A stretch of 64,000 nucleotides of DNA. Source: Nocardia flavorosea NBRC 108225 (lineage in GTDB: Bacteria > Actinomycetota > Actinomycetes > Mycobacteriales > Mycobacteriaceae). Shown here one piece after another: positions 27,498 through 36,416 of the stretch. The notes under the pieces were generated by a model. It did no database searches. It was not told the origin of the DNA and saw only the letters and a list, made by a program, of their open reading frames with translations. Where the stretch lies: NCBI RefSeq assembly GCF_001613385.1, contig NZ_BDCG01000015.1:186001-250000 (forward strand), read 5' to 3'. The first letter of the stretch is position 1. Each line of letters starts with the position of its first letter. The position numbers and the translations under genes are program-made.

Positions 27498-28364
27498 GTG
27501 AGCGAATACGACCCGGGAGCGCCGGTGCCTCGGGACGAGCCGGGGCACCGGATAACCCGGTTCCGGCTGGACATCTCCTACGACGGCACCGATTTCACCG
27601 GCTGGGCCCGGCAACCCGGGCTGCGGACCGTGCAGGGCCGGCTCGAGGAATCGCTGGGCAAGGTGCTGCGGGAACCGGTGCAATTGACGGTGGCCGGGCG
27701 GACCGACGCCGGTGTGCACGCCGAAGGGCAGGTCGCACATTTCGATACCGCGGCGGACGTGGACCCGGACAAGCTGATCCATCGGATGGCGAAGTTCCTG
27801 CCCCGCGATGTGCGAATCGCCGGTATCCGCCCGGTATCCACCGAATTCGATGCCCGTTTCTCGGCGATCCGCCGGCACTACGTCTACCGTCTCACCACCG
27901 CGCCTTACGGTGCCGACCCACTGGCCGCGCGCAGTGTGGTGGGGTGCCGGCCGGTCGATCTGGAAGCGATGCGTGCCGCTTCCCGCACTCTTCTCGGCCT
28001 GCACGATTTCGCCGCCTTCTGCCGCCGCAGGGAGGGCGCCACCACGATCCGGGAATTGCAGCGCTACGAATGGGTGCGCGACGGTCACCGGCTCGACGCC
28101 TATGTGAGTGCGGATGCCTTCTGCTGGTCGATGGTGCGCAGCCTGGTGGGGGCGGTCCTCGCGGTCGGCGAGGGACGGCGTACGCCGGAATGGGTTGCCG
28201 GATTGCTCGAAGAACGGCAGCGTTCGAGTTCGGTGACGGTGGCGCCGGCGCACGGGCTCAGCCTGATCGGGGTCGACTACCCTGCGGAGTCCGAACTCGC
28301 GGCCCGCAACGCGCAGACCCGGGAAGTCCGCTCGATTGCACCGGGTGGCTGTTGCGGGGACTGA
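27498..28364 (+). CDS. truA: tRNA pseudouridine(38-40) synthase TruA
   Basis: A 288-residue enzyme that isomerises uridines 38-40 in tRNA anticodon arms. The catalytic Asp is Asp70 in GRTDAGVHA. The family segments DISYDGTDFTGWARQPGLRT and FCRRREGATTIR are present. GTG 27498 is chosen because CGGAGGA lies 7 bp upstream; the frame is open further upstream, across the hairpin. It ends the conserved rplQ-truA order. Confidence 0.95.
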   Translation: MSEYDPGAPVPRDEPGHRITRFRLDISYDGTDFTGWARQPGLRTVQGRLEESLGKVLREPVQLTVAGRTDAGVHAEGQVAHFDTAADVDPDKLIHRMAKFLPRDVRIAGIRPVSTEFDARFSAIRRHYVYRLTTAPYGADPLAARSVVGCRPVDLEAMRAASRTLLGLHDFAAFCRRREGATTIRELQRYEWVRDGHRLDAYVSADAFCWSMVRSLVGAVLAVGEGRRTPEWVAGLLEERQRSSSVTVAPAHGLSLIGVDYPAESELAARNAQTREVRSIAPGGCCGD

Positions 28365-28613
28365 GAAGCATAGCCAGCACTGGGCATGGCCATCGCGCTC
28401 GTTCAGCGCGCCGATTCGGGGAGCCTCGTCGTCCGGATGCCCGGCGCGCCTGTCGTTGCCGAGGTACGTGTGAGAATGGCACTGCTGCAGTAGGTTTCGC
28501 TGACTCGGTAACGTCTCTCGGGATAGGAAGGTCGGCGGACGACCTCGGGGCGGCAGGCGCGGGGATAGGGTCGATGGCGGAATTGTCCGGTCGACGACAA
28601 GGTTGCGGTAGAC

Positions 28614-29441
28614 ATGACGATTGATCTCGGACGTTACGGCGTATGGCGTTACTACAAACTGTTCACCCCGGAAGCGGCAGCCGAGCTGGAGGGTCTCGGA
28701 TACGGGGCGCTGTGGCTGGGTGGTTCGCCGACCGCCGATCTGCCGGTGGTGGAGGACCTGCTCGCAGCGACCGAAACACTGAAGGTGGGCACCAGCATCG
28801 TCAATATCTGGACCGCGCCCGCCGGTGCGGTCGCCGAATCGTTCCACCGGATCGAGCAGCGGTTTCCGGGGCGTTTCGTGCTCGGTATCGGCTGCGGGCA
28901 TCCCGAAGCCGATAAGCCCTACCGTTCTCCGTACGAGGCGCTGGTCGAGTACCTGGACGAGTTGGATGCCGCGCAGGTGCCGGTTTCCGGCCGGATGCTC
29001 GCCGCGCTCGGGCCCAAAGTGCTGAAACTGGCGGCCGACCGCACCGCGGGCGCCCTGCCCTACCTCACCACGCCGCAGCACACCGAGCAGGCCCGCACCG
29101 CGGTCGGTGACGCGCTGCTGGTGCCCGAGCAGAAACTGGTGGTCGATACCGACCCGGAACGTGCCCGGGCCACCGGCCGTACGGTGGTCGAGATGTATCT
29201 CGGGCTGCGCAACTACACCACGAACCTCCAGCGGCTGGGCTACACCGACGACGATATCGCCAAGCCCGGCAGTGACCGCCTGCTGGACGCGCTCGCCGTG
29301 CACGGGTCCGCCGACGAGGTCGCCGAACAGGTCCGCGCGCATATCGACGCGGGCGCCGACCACCTGGCGCTGCAGGCGCTGGGCGAGGACTACCTCGCCA
29401 CCCTGCGCGCCCTGGCCCCGTTGCTCACCGGGAACCCCTGA
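28614..29441 (+). CDS. LLM class F420-dependent oxidoreductase
   Basis: A 275-residue TIM-barrel protein of the luciferase-like monooxygenase family, in the actinobacterial subgroup that uses F420. Visible features are LEGLGYGALWLGGS, TSIVNIWTAPAGAVAESFHR and the RFVLGIGCGHPE segment. The substrate is unknown. It is preceded by 249 bp without a gene and is convergent with the csoR/yoeB-remnant region. Confidence 0.88.
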   Translation: MTIDLGRYGVWRYYKLFTPEAAAELEGLGYGALWLGGSPTADLPVVEDLLAATETLKVGTSIVNIWTAPAGAVAESFHRIEQRFPGRFVLGIGCGHPEADKPYRSPYEALVEYLDELDAAQVPVSGRMLAALGPKVLKLAADRTAGALPYLTTPQHTEQARTAVGDALLVPEQKLVVDTDPERARATGRTVVEMYLGLRNYTTNLQRLGYTDDDIAKPGSDRLLDALAVHGSADEVAEQVRAHIDAGADHLALQALGEDYLATLRALAPLLTGNP

Positions 29442-29458
29442 ACAGTTCCGGTCGCGAG

Positions 29459-29599
29459 CTATTCGTAGCGGAAGCGGCAAGCGAAGACCACGACCGTTTC
29501 GTGGTCGATCAGGAAGACGAGACGGTGCTCTCCGGTGATCCGGCGCGTCCAGTGGCCGGAGAGGTTCTGTCGCAGCGGCTCGGGTTTTCCGATGCCTTC
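29459..29599 (-). pseudogene. C-terminal remnant of a YoeB/Txe family toxin
   Basis: The 46 codons from EGIGKPEPLRQNLSG to CRFRYE align with residues 40-84 of E. coli YoeB, an mRNA interferase of toxin-antitoxin modules, plus one extra residue. The catalytic Glu of KPEP and the Arg of EHRLV are kept, but the His before the terminal Tyr is Arg. The first 39 or so residues are missing: upstream, the frame runs into csoR in another phase. No start codon, ribosome-binding site or antitoxin gene is visible, so this is a fragment and not an active module. Confidence 0.8.
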
Positions 29600-29601
29600 G
29601 G

Positions 29602-29940
29602 TCAGGAGCGGACGAGGCGGGCGATGGCGTCGGTGGCCTCTTTGATCTTGGCTTCGGCCTCGGGGCCCCCGGCGACCGCCGCGTCCACCACACAGTGGCT
29701 TATATGGTCCTCGAGCAGCCCCATCGCGACGGCCTGTAGCGCCTTGGTCATCGCGGAGACCTGCGTGAGGATATCGATGCAGTATTTCTCCTCTTCGACC
29801 ATCCGCTGCAAGCCTCGCGACTGGCCTTCGATCCGGCGTAGCCGCTTCAGATAGTCTTCCTTGCTGGTGATGTAGCCGTGGTGTGCGTGGGCGGTCGCCG
29901 TGTCGGCGGCCGTGTCGGCCGGGGTCGGGTCGGAAGTCAC
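29602..29940 (-). CDS. csoR: CsoR-type copper-sensing repressor
   Basis: A 112-residue helical metalloregulator (DUF156/CsoR-RcnR family). Cys54, His79 and Cys83 reproduce the C-x24-H-x3-C spacing of the Cu(I) site of M. tuberculosis CsoR. GTG 29940 is preferred, with AGAGGAGA about 8 bp upstream; the frame is open 15 codons further, but that part overlaps the operator. A palindromic CsoR-like operator lies 35 bp upstream, so autoregulation is likely. No copper exporter or chaperone gene is adjacent. The stop lies directly against the YoeB remnant. Confidence 0.9.
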   Translation of the reverse strand: MTSDPTPADTAADTATAHAHHGYITSKEDYLKRLRRIEGQSRGLQRMVEEEKYCIDILTQVSAMTKALQAVAMGLLEDHISHCVVDAAVAGGPEAEAKIKEATDAIARLVRS

Positions 29941-29974
29941 CGGGTATCTCCTCTGTGCCGGTCGGAAGACCGTA

Positions 29975-29991
29975 TATACCCCCATAGGGTA
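29975..29991. promoter_or_regulatory. CsoR operator-like palindrome
   Basis: The sequence TATACCCCCATAGGGTA has the run of G/C flanked by TA-rich arms typical of CsoR-family operators (compare TACCCTACGGGGGTAT, recalled for B. subtilis). It lies between the csoR start and the divergent mtnP start and could control both. Confidence 0.7.
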
Positions 29992-30059
29992 CAGTCACCG
30001 GCGATTTCTGTCAGGTGCCCGCCGTGCGTTCGTGGTCCGGGCGCGCGAGAATCGACACT

Positions 30060-30869
30060 ATGACATCCCACGATCGGCCGGCACTGGCGGTTATCGGCGG
30101 TAGCGGATTCTACGACTTTTTCGACGGCGCCATGGAACCCGTGACGGTACGCACCCCGTACGGGGACCCGAGCGCACCGATAACGGTCGGCACCGTCGAA
30201 GGGCGTTCGGTCGCGTTCCTGCCCCGCCACGGCACCCGGCACGAGTATTCCCCGCACACGGTGCCCTACCAGGCGAATATGTGGGCGTTGCGTTCGCTGG
30301 GTGTACGGCGGATCTTCGCCCCGTGCGCGGTCGGCAGCCTCCGCCCGGACTGGGGGCCGGGCACCGTGGTCATCCCGGACCAACTCGTCGACCGGACTTC
30401 CGGCCGGGCCCAGACCTACTTCGATGCCAACGGCATCCACGTATCGTTCGCCGACCCGTACTGCCCCGATCTGCGCGCGGTCGCGGTGAAATCCGCCGAC
30501 AGTGCCGTCCACGTGCAACCGCACGGAACCATGGCCGTGATCCAGGGCCCGCGTTTCTCCACCCGCGCCGAAAGCCGGTGGTATGCGGCTCAAGGCTGGG
30601 AGCTGGTCAATATGACCGGTTATCCCGAAGCCGTCCTCGCCCGTGAACTGGAAATGTGTTACGCCGCCCTCGCGCTGGTCACGGATCTCGACGCCGGGCT
30701 CACCGAAGGCGAAGGGGTGCGGGCGGCGGAGGTCTTCGCCGAATTCGAACGCAATATCGGTCCCTTCAAGAAGCTCGTCCACGACGCCGTCGCCGCCATC
30801 GCCGATACCGGAACCTGCGAGCACTGCCGGGTACACGCCGGTGTCGCACTCCCGTTCGAGCTGCCGTGA
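30060..30869 (+). CDS. mtnP: S-methyl-5'-thioadenosine phosphorylase
   Basis: A 269-residue nucleoside phosphorylase of the PNP/MTAP family, which cleaves methylthioadenosine with phosphate during methionine salvage. The phosphate-binding GGSGFY segment, the PRHGTRHEYSPH block and the NMTGYPEAVLARELEMCYA block typical of MTAP are all present. TDLD replaces the TDYD of human MTAP near the base-binding site, so specificity should be checked. ATG 30060 is chosen. The stop overlaps the next start (GTGA). Confidence 0.9.
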   Translation: MTSHDRPALAVIGGSGFYDFFDGAMEPVTVRTPYGDPSAPITVGTVEGRSVAFLPRHGTRHEYSPHTVPYQANMWALRSLGVRRIFAPCAVGSLRPDWGPGTVVIPDQLVDRTSGRAQTYFDANGIHVSFADPYCPDLRAVAVKSADSAVHVQPHGTMAVIQGPRFSTRAESRWYAAQGWELVNMTGYPEAVLARELEMCYAALALVTDLDAGLTEGEGVRAAEVFAEFERNIGPFKKLVHDAVAAIADTGTCEHCRVHAGVALPFELP

Positions 30870-31465
30870 ACCGAGCGGATGCAGCAGCGGGCGGGGCACG
30901 TGCCGTGGACGGTCCGCTCCGCTTGGAGGTGATAATCGCCAGTATCCGGCCGCAACGTCTCGCGCCCGTGGTCGCCGACTGGTTCGTCCGCACGGCGCGC
31001 GCCCGGCCGGAATTCGAGACCGGGATCATCGATCTACTGCACACGCCGCTCCCGACGGACCTTTCCGACGCACCGGAAACCGAGCGTTTCCGGCAACGAC
31101 TCGCGGACGCCGATGCCTTCGTCGCGGTGACCTCGGAGTACAACCACGGTTATCCGGCCTCGCTGAAAACCGCGCTGGACAGCGCCAAACACGAGTGGCG
31201 GGCCAAACCGATCGGATTCGTCTCCTACGGCGGTCTGTCGGGTGGCCTTCGGGCGGTGGAGCAGCTACGGCAGGTCGTCGCGGAAATCCATATGGTCTCC
31301 GTGCGTGAATCGGTGAGCTTCCACCGCGCCCGCAAACAGTTCGACGCCGACGGAAATACCGGCGACGGCGCCGCCATCGACGCTGCCGACCGCATGCTCT
31401 CCCAGCTGGCCTGGTGGGGAAACGCCCTGGCCGCGGCCCGGGTGAGCGAACCGTATCCGGGGTGA
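30866..31465 (+). CDS. NAD(P)H-dependent FMN reductase family protein
   Basis: A 199-residue flavodoxin-fold protein. The SIRPQR phosphate-binding loop near the N-terminus and TSEYNHGYPASLKTALD (the PEYN..P..LK.A.D block) are diagnostic of the NADPH-dependent FMN reductase family. GTG 30866 overlaps the mtnP stop, so the two are translated together. The role in the cell is unknown. Confidence 0.88.
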   Translation: MNRADAAAGGARAVDGPLRLEVIIASIRPQRLAPVVADWFVRTARARPEFETGIIDLLHTPLPTDLSDAPETERFRQRLADADAFVAVTSEYNHGYPASLKTALDSAKHEWRAKPIGFVSYGGLSGGLRAVEQLRQVVAEIHMVSVRESVSFHRARKQFDADGNTGDGAAIDAADRMLSQLAWWGNALAAARVSEPYPG

Positions 31466-32011
31466 AACTGGTTCACGAGTAGGTAAAGCAGCCACCTCGT
31501 TGCGGGCGGAATTTCCGGCGCGCCGACGCGCGGTCCTCTCGGCTCCTCGGTCCGTGCCCGCGTAGCTGATGTGCGGTACGACCACTGTCCGATGCCGGGG
31601 AGTGGCGGCCCAACTGCTCGGGGCCTGCCCGGATTACTCGCCGCTGCGCCACATTGTCTCGTGAGCGGAACACACGGCCGGTGCGGCGAGCGGGTCGGCG
31701 GTGATCAAGTAGGGCGCACCGATGGTTGCGGCGCTGCTGATGGCGCCGCCGGGGTGACGAGCACGGCCGCCACGACCTGCCCGCGGCTTCGACTGTTCGC
31801 TGAACTCGGCACAGCCGGCCGGCGCGGGACGACACCTGCACGCACTCCGCCGACGGATGCTTTCGGTGGCAGGTGTGCCGGTTGCGGCCCCTCCGTCGAA
31901 TACTGCTGCGCCGCCTTGTGGTGCGGTCGGATCGGCGCTGGGGACTCTCGACGGTTTCATCTGTGGTCTGTCGGGACGAAATGCGATGATGGCGTGCGGG
32001 AGGAGGATTCG
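31466..32011. other. 546-bp stretch without a recognised gene
   Basis: Frames are open on both strands because of the high GC content, but none gives a recognisable or protein-like product with a ribosome-binding site. The last 40 bp hold the AGGAGGA site of the following small gene. A promoter for that gene presumably lies here but was not pinned down. Confidence 0.4.
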
Positions 32012-32125
32012 ATGGAATCGACAGATCCACCGGAGCCGCGGCGGCCGGTATCGACGCGGGAATGGGTGGCGCGGGCCTTCGCGGTGGTACTCCTCGTTCC
32101 GGTGCGGCTGGTCTGGAGGGATTGA
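32012..32125 (+). CDS. Small 37-residue protein or N-terminal part of the Trp-rich membrane protein
   Basis: ATG 32012 follows GGGAGGAGG, one of the best ribosome-binding sites in the area. The 37 codons give an acidic and Pro-rich start, then a hydrophobic stretch (AFAVVLLVPVRLVW). The stop TGA overlaps a TTG in the next frame (TTGA), where the Trp-rich protein continues with a very similar hydrophobic style. Either this is a small coupled membrane protein, or the two frames are one gene split by a frameshift. Confidence 0.5.
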   Translation: MESTDPPEPRRPVSTREWVARAFAVVLLVPVRLVWRD

Positions 32126-32811
32126 AGCTGTGCGGGCGGGCAATTGTGGCGGCGGGCGTCTTCGTCCGGGACAGGTTGCTGGTTCCGGTGTGCCGGTTCG
32201 TCTGGTCCTGGCTGCTGCGGCCGCTGTGGTTGTTCCTGAAAGACGGGGTGTGGGGCTGGGCCGTACAGCACGTGCTGTGGGGAATGGTGCTCACGCCGCT
32301 GGGCGCGTTCATGCTGGACCGGGTGCTGCGCCCGCTGCGGTATGTCGTAGAGCAATGGCTCTGGCGGCGCGCAATACGACCGGTGCTCGTCCTGGTGTGG
32401 CGGTGGGTGCTCCGGCCGGTGCTATACGCGATCGCGGCAACTGGCGATTGGTTCTGGCGGTGGCTCCTGCGGCCGGTGCTGCATGCGGTAGCGGTCACCG
32501 GCCGGTGGCTGTGGGAATGGTGTGTCGTATGGCCGGTGCGCATGGTGCAGCGATGGATACTGTGGCCGTGCGGGATCCTGCTCGCGAGCCTGGCCGAGTA
32601 CGGCTGGCGGGGCGCTACCGCGGTGGTGCGTGTGCTGGTCGTCGTGCCGTGTGTGGTCGTCTACCGCTATGCGTTGCGCCCGGTGCTGCGTGCACTGGCA
32701 GTGGCCGGTGAAGTGGTTGTGGTGCGCCCGATCGCCTGGGTGCACCGGCGGGTGGTGGTCCCGATGAACCGGATCGCGGCCGACCTGTGGAACACCGTAT
32801 TCGGACGGTGA
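32122..32811 (+). CDS. Trp/Arg-rich membrane protein with internal repeats, unknown function
   Basis: A protein of about 229 residues if begun at TTG 32122; GTG 32146 or an upstream frameshift are alternatives. It is dominated by repeats of the type W-x-W-R-W-L-L-R-P-V-L-x-A with a period of about 18-30 residues, each able to form a short amphipathic or membrane helix ending in Arg-Pro. It has no cleavable signal and no catalytic motif. It is convergent with eccE of the ESX-4 locus, 34 bp away. The family was not recognised. Confidence 0.6.
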   Translation: MKLCGRAIVAAGVFVRDRLLVPVCRFVWSWLLRPLWLFLKDGVWGWAVQHVLWGMVLTPLGAFMLDRVLRPLRYVVEQWLWRRAIRPVLVLVWRWVLRPVLYAIAATGDWFWRWLLRPVLHAVAVTGRWLWEWCVVWPVRMVQRWILWPCGILLASLAEYGWRGATAVVRVLVVVPCVVVYRYALRPVLRALAVAGEVVVVRPIAWVHRRVVVPMNRIAADLWNTVFGR

Positions 32812-32845
32812 AACGCGGCGCTGCGCGGATATGGGCCCGGCTTCG

Positions 32846-34528
32846 TCAGCGGCGCTGTGGCTGGCGCGCGGGGGCCGGATGGGGCCGCTCCACCGGCTGG
32901 CGGGTCCGCGGTTCGCCGATATAGGTGTGCTCGCGGGGGATCGAGACCAGGTTCAGCGGGATCTGGGTGGTCGCGGTGCGCAGAACCACGCGGCTACCGA
33001 TCGCGCCGGGCTGCTGGATCGACAGATCCGGTTTGGTGGCCGGCCAGCCCATCGGGTCACCGGTGACGTAGATGGTGGTGATACCGGCGTGCGGGGCGGG
33101 CGCCATCACCCCGTCGACGACCGTCGCGGTGAATCCGGCGTCCGACTGATGGGTTTCCATTGCCAGCATCAGGCGCTCGGGGTTGCCGATCGTCTCGATC
33201 AGCTGATACCAGGCCTGTGGCCGGTTCGTGCGGACCAGAATCCGCTCGCCGACGGCCAGCGCGCGGAAGACCAGCTGCTGGGCCAGGTACAGCTCACCGG
33301 CGACGTACACCGCGGAGATACCGGCACCGATGATGCGCAGCGCCACACCGTTACCCTCGTCGTCCGAGCCGATCAACTGACCGCAGCCCGACGACGGCAG
33401 GGCGAGCGCATCCAGGACCTCGACGGGGTACTCGGCGGTCGGCACCACATCTTCCAGATCGGGGATACCGATCGGCAGATGCGCGAGCAGGCTGTCGCGA
33501 TGCCGGCCGTTCACCGACACCATGCCCTTCGATTTCGTCTTCTCCGGCATCTCCCGCAGCGTCGACCGCCAGGCCGCTCCCACATGCACAGTGTCCGCGG
33601 TCGTGCCCGGTCGCAACCGCACCGCCACCGTGGTACCGCGCGACTCGGCGACCCACAACTGCGAGAGGATCTCCGACCCGAGCTGTTTCGGGTCGATCGC
33701 CGCCCCTATGTTCACGCTGTTGCCGAGTTCGGCGTAACGCCACCGATGGGTGAGATCGCGCGCATCGGCACCGTGGATGACCTGCCGCACGGCCGACCGG
33801 ATCTCCGATGCGGTGAGCAGGCGCGAGGCGCAACCGGCGTCCTCCAGAGTGCGCACGATCCGCTGGGTTGCGATGGTCACCGACCGTGCGGCTCCCTCGT
33901 CACCACCACCGCGCCGAGCCGCGGCGCCGGGGCAGTCGACCATATCGAATCCGATTGCCAGCCAGACGGTTCGATGCGCCGTTGCGGGTAGGGGGCCCAG
34001 CAGCGATTCGTAGATGGCGCCCGCCGGTGTGCCGGAACGGCTGCGGTGGCCGTGGCTGATGATGTCGATACCGCTGAGCAGGATATCGTGCTGGGCGAGG
34101 CAGGTTGCCAGTTCGGCCATCGGCAGCAGATGTGACGCATGGACCGCGGTGCGGTCGATCCGGGTCAGCCCACCCGGCGGGGGCAAAACCTCGACAACGG
34201 CGACCACTCGGCTCTCGTCCCAGTACAGGCCCAGTGAACGGTCGTCGGGACCACGGAAATCATCGCTGTCGCCGATCAGGTATTCCCGGTGCGCGCGGTA
34301 ATGCCACCAGGTGGCGATCCAATCCAGCAGTACCCGGCGGCCGATCGGGATCAACGGGATCAACCCGGTGACCACTGCGACTCCCAAGGCGATCCACGGG
34401 CTCAACCCCACCAGCAGTACGACGGTCGCCGCGCCGAGCGCGAGCACCTGTGCGATGAGCAGGTTCGGCATCGAAATACGCCCGAACAGCAGGTTGCGCC
34501 TGCGTCCCGATGTGGCTGGCACGGCCAT
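32846..34528 (-). CDS. eccE: Type VII secretion protein EccE (ESX-4-type locus)
   Basis: A 560-residue protein with two N-terminal membrane helices (about residues 20-65) and the long EccE soluble domain, similar in layout to the locus 1 copy. ATG 34528 is chosen: it gives the usual short N-terminus, and the longer frame would run over the divergent eccB promoter. The C-terminus is a basic Pro/Arg/Gln tail. M. tuberculosis ESX-4 lacks EccE, whereas ESX-4 loci of M. abscessus and other relatives have it, so this is the more complete form. Confidence 0.86.
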   Translation of the reverse strand: MAVPATSGRRRNLLFGRISMPNLLIAQVLALGAATVVLLVGLSPWIALGVAVVTGLIPLIPIGRRVLLDWIATWWHYRAHREYLIGDSDDFRGPDDRSLGLYWDESRVVAVVEVLPPPGGLTRIDRTAVHASHLLPMAELATCLAQHDILLSGIDIISHGHRSRSGTPAGAIYESLLGPLPATAHRTVWLAIGFDMVDCPGAAARRGGGDEGAARSVTIATQRIVRTLEDAGCASRLLTASEIRSAVRQVIHGADARDLTHRWRYAELGNSVNIGAAIDPKQLGSEILSQLWVAESRGTTVAVRLRPGTTADTVHVGAAWRSTLREMPEKTKSKGMVSVNGRHRDSLLAHLPIGIPDLEDVVPTAEYPVEVLDALALPSSGCGQLIGSDDEGNGVALRIIGAGISAVYVAGELYLAQQLVFRALAVGERILVRTNRPQAWYQLIETIGNPERLMLAMETHQSDAGFTATVVDGVMAPAPHAGITTIYVTGDPMGWPATKPDLSIQQPGAIGSRVVLRTATTQIPLNLVSIPREHTYIGEPRTRQPVERPHPAPARQPQRR

Positions 34529-34640
34529 TAAGAGTCCCCCAGGTACCCGGTGTCGGCCGATTATCGGGCGGCCGAGCTGAACTACGTCCCCGGGAACTGT
34601 ACTGTGTTCCGCGAGCACGAGCACAGTTCGGGGGAAGACG

Positions 34641-36107
34641 ATGCCTTCAAAGCCCACAACTCGGTGGCAGATCAGCGGCTACAACTTTCTGGTTCGCCGG
34701 ATGGAACATGCGCTGGTGCGGCGCGATGTGCGAATGCTGCACGATCCCATGCGTTCCCAGGTGCGCGCCTATGTGGTGGGTTTGGTCCTGGCCATTGTGG
34801 TGCTGGCGGGATGCGGTGTGCTTGCGCTGCTCCGCCCGCAGGACAAGGTCGGCGACAACAAGCTCCTCATCGGTAAGGAATCCGGTGCCGTGTACGTGGT
34901 GCTCAACGATGTGGTGCATCCGGCGCTGAACCTGGCCTCCGCGCGGCTGGCCGCCGGTGACGCTCCGAAGGCGGTGATCGTCAAGGAATCCGAGGTCGGC
35001 AAGAAGGCACGCGGCCCACTGATCGGTATTCCCGGCGCGCCCGGCGCGATCCACTTCGACTCCGAAGGCAAAGGCCGGCAGTGGACCATCTGTGACGTGC
35101 TGAAGAACGACGGCAGCCAGGACCGCACGACCTCGGTGCTCGCGGGCGGTCTGGAACTGGGCGCGAAGGCCTCGGCCGTGGAACCCGGCAAAGCGCTGCT
35201 CGTGCAGGGGGAAAAGCACACCTACCTGGTGTACGACAACAAACGCGCCCGGGTCGATATGAACGATCGTCCGGTCACCGACGCCTTGAATATCACCGGC
35301 GCCGCTCCGCGCCCGGTGAGCGAGGGCCTGATCAACGCGATCCCCGAAGCGCTGCCGCTGATCGCCCCGCCGATCGCCGATCCCGGCGGTGTCCCCGGTT
35401 ACGAGATCGGCGATCACCGGATCGGTGAGGTGGTGCAGGTGGGCACCTCTCAGGAGTTCTATGTGGTGCTCGCCGACGGGTTGCAGCAGGTTTCGCCGTT
35501 GACGGCGGACATCATCCGCAACGCCAATCCGCAGACCTCCAGCGATTTCATCATCGATCAGGCCCAGCGCACCCGCGCCGCCGTGTCCTCGGCTCTGCAG
35601 ATCCAGAGCTACCCGGCGACGGCACCGAGCATCCTCGAGGCCATGGACCGGCCGGTGAGCTGCCTGTCCTGGAAGCCGGTCCCGGAGGCGGGGGAGAACA
35701 CCGGCACCCGAGCCGAGCTGCAGTTGATCACCGGAGTGAGCCTGCCGATGAAGGACGACGCCAAACTGGTTCCGCTCGCGCAGGCCGACGGTTCGGGCCA
35801 GAACGTCGACTCCACCTACATCGCTCCGGGTACCGGGGCCTACGTCCAGACCACCGGTATCGAACCGGACAGCAGGCGGAAGGACAGCATTTTCTATATC
35901 GCCGACACCGGTGTGCGGTTCGGGATCAAGAACGCCGACGCGGTAAAGGCACTCGGGATGCCGGACAAACCAGAACCAGCACCATGGCCGATCGTCGGAC
36001 TCTTGGCGGCCGGCCCGACGCTGGGCCGTGAAGAGGCCCTGGTCGCCCACGACGGCGTCGCTTCGGACCCCTCGCCAGCTGACCAACCGGTCGCATCGAC
36101 GAAATAG
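34641..36107 (+). CDS. eccB: Type VII secretion protein EccB (ESX-4-type locus)
   Basis: A 488-residue protein. MPSKPTTRWQISGYNFLVRR at the start, RMEHALVRRDVRMLHDPMR next, one membrane helix at about 44-65, then the periplasmic repeat domain. It is the same family as the copy at 6.2 kb, sharing almost the whole N-terminal block. It is divergent from eccE with 112 bp between the starts. Confidence 0.93.
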   Translation: MPSKPTTRWQISGYNFLVRRMEHALVRRDVRMLHDPMRSQVRAYVVGLVLAIVVLAGCGVLALLRPQDKVGDNKLLIGKESGAVYVVLNDVVHPALNLASARLAAGDAPKAVIVKESEVGKKARGPLIGIPGAPGAIHFDSEGKGRQWTICDVLKNDGSQDRTTSVLAGGLELGAKASAVEPGKALLVQGEKHTYLVYDNKRARVDMNDRPVTDALNITGAAPRPVSEGLINAIPEALPLIAPPIADPGGVPGYEIGDHRIGEVVQVGTSQEFYVVLADGLQQVSPLTADIIRNANPQTSSDFIIDQAQRTRAAVSSALQIQSYPATAPSILEAMDRPVSCLSWKPVPEAGENTGTRAELQLITGVSLPMKDDAKLVPLAQADGSGQNVDSTYIAPGTGAYVQTTGIEPDSRRKDSIFYIADTGVRFGIKNADAVKALGMPDKPEPAPWPIVGLLAAGPTLGREEALVAHDGVASDPSPADQPVASTK

Positions 36108-36416
36108 GGGCCCGCGTCGGCGCGCCGCGGCCGGAGTGTTGTGCGCCGGTCCCGAAGCGGTGACCCATGGGGGACGACGCTGGGACGGCGGGCAGCCGAC
36201 GATCAGGGTGCCGAGTATTTCGTTGCCAGGCAGCATAATTTGTCCGGCGGCATGGGTAGGGCAAGCAGATTTCACGCAGTCTAAACAATTCGCAAATTCG
36301 CTGCATCGTACGGCTGGAGTCCGAAAATGATCGGTTAAACCGGATAGCATTCCGATCATCTCCGGCGCGTGTGGTCTCCTCGGCCGCGTCGTACCCGGCT
36401 ATGAGAAGAGGCATTC
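36108..36416. promoter_or_regulatory. AT-richer leader of the PNPOx-like gene with a palindrome
   Basis: The second half of this gap is clearly less GC-rich than its surroundings. It holds an 8-bp inverted repeat, ATGATCGG (36327-36334) and CCGATCAT (36352-36359), enclosing GGTTAAACC. It is a likely operator or promoter element for the gene at 36417. No gene was seen in the gap. Confidence 0.5.

Noticed and set aside
25599..29693. A 1364-codon open frame on the minus strand across rpoA, rplQ, truA and the LLM gene
   Set aside because: It is antisense to well-identified genes and reflects GC-rich third positions; its composition (His/Arg/Gly-rich) is not protein-like.
29600..29998. N-terminal part of the long frame that ends in the YoeB remnant
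   Set aside because: It is csoR read in another phase; only the last 46 codons resemble YoeB.
31473..32543. Long minus-strand frame opposite the Trp-rich gene
   Set aside because: Its His/Thr/Ser/Arg-rich sequence is the antisense of Trp/Arg/Leu codons on the plus strand; no start signal.
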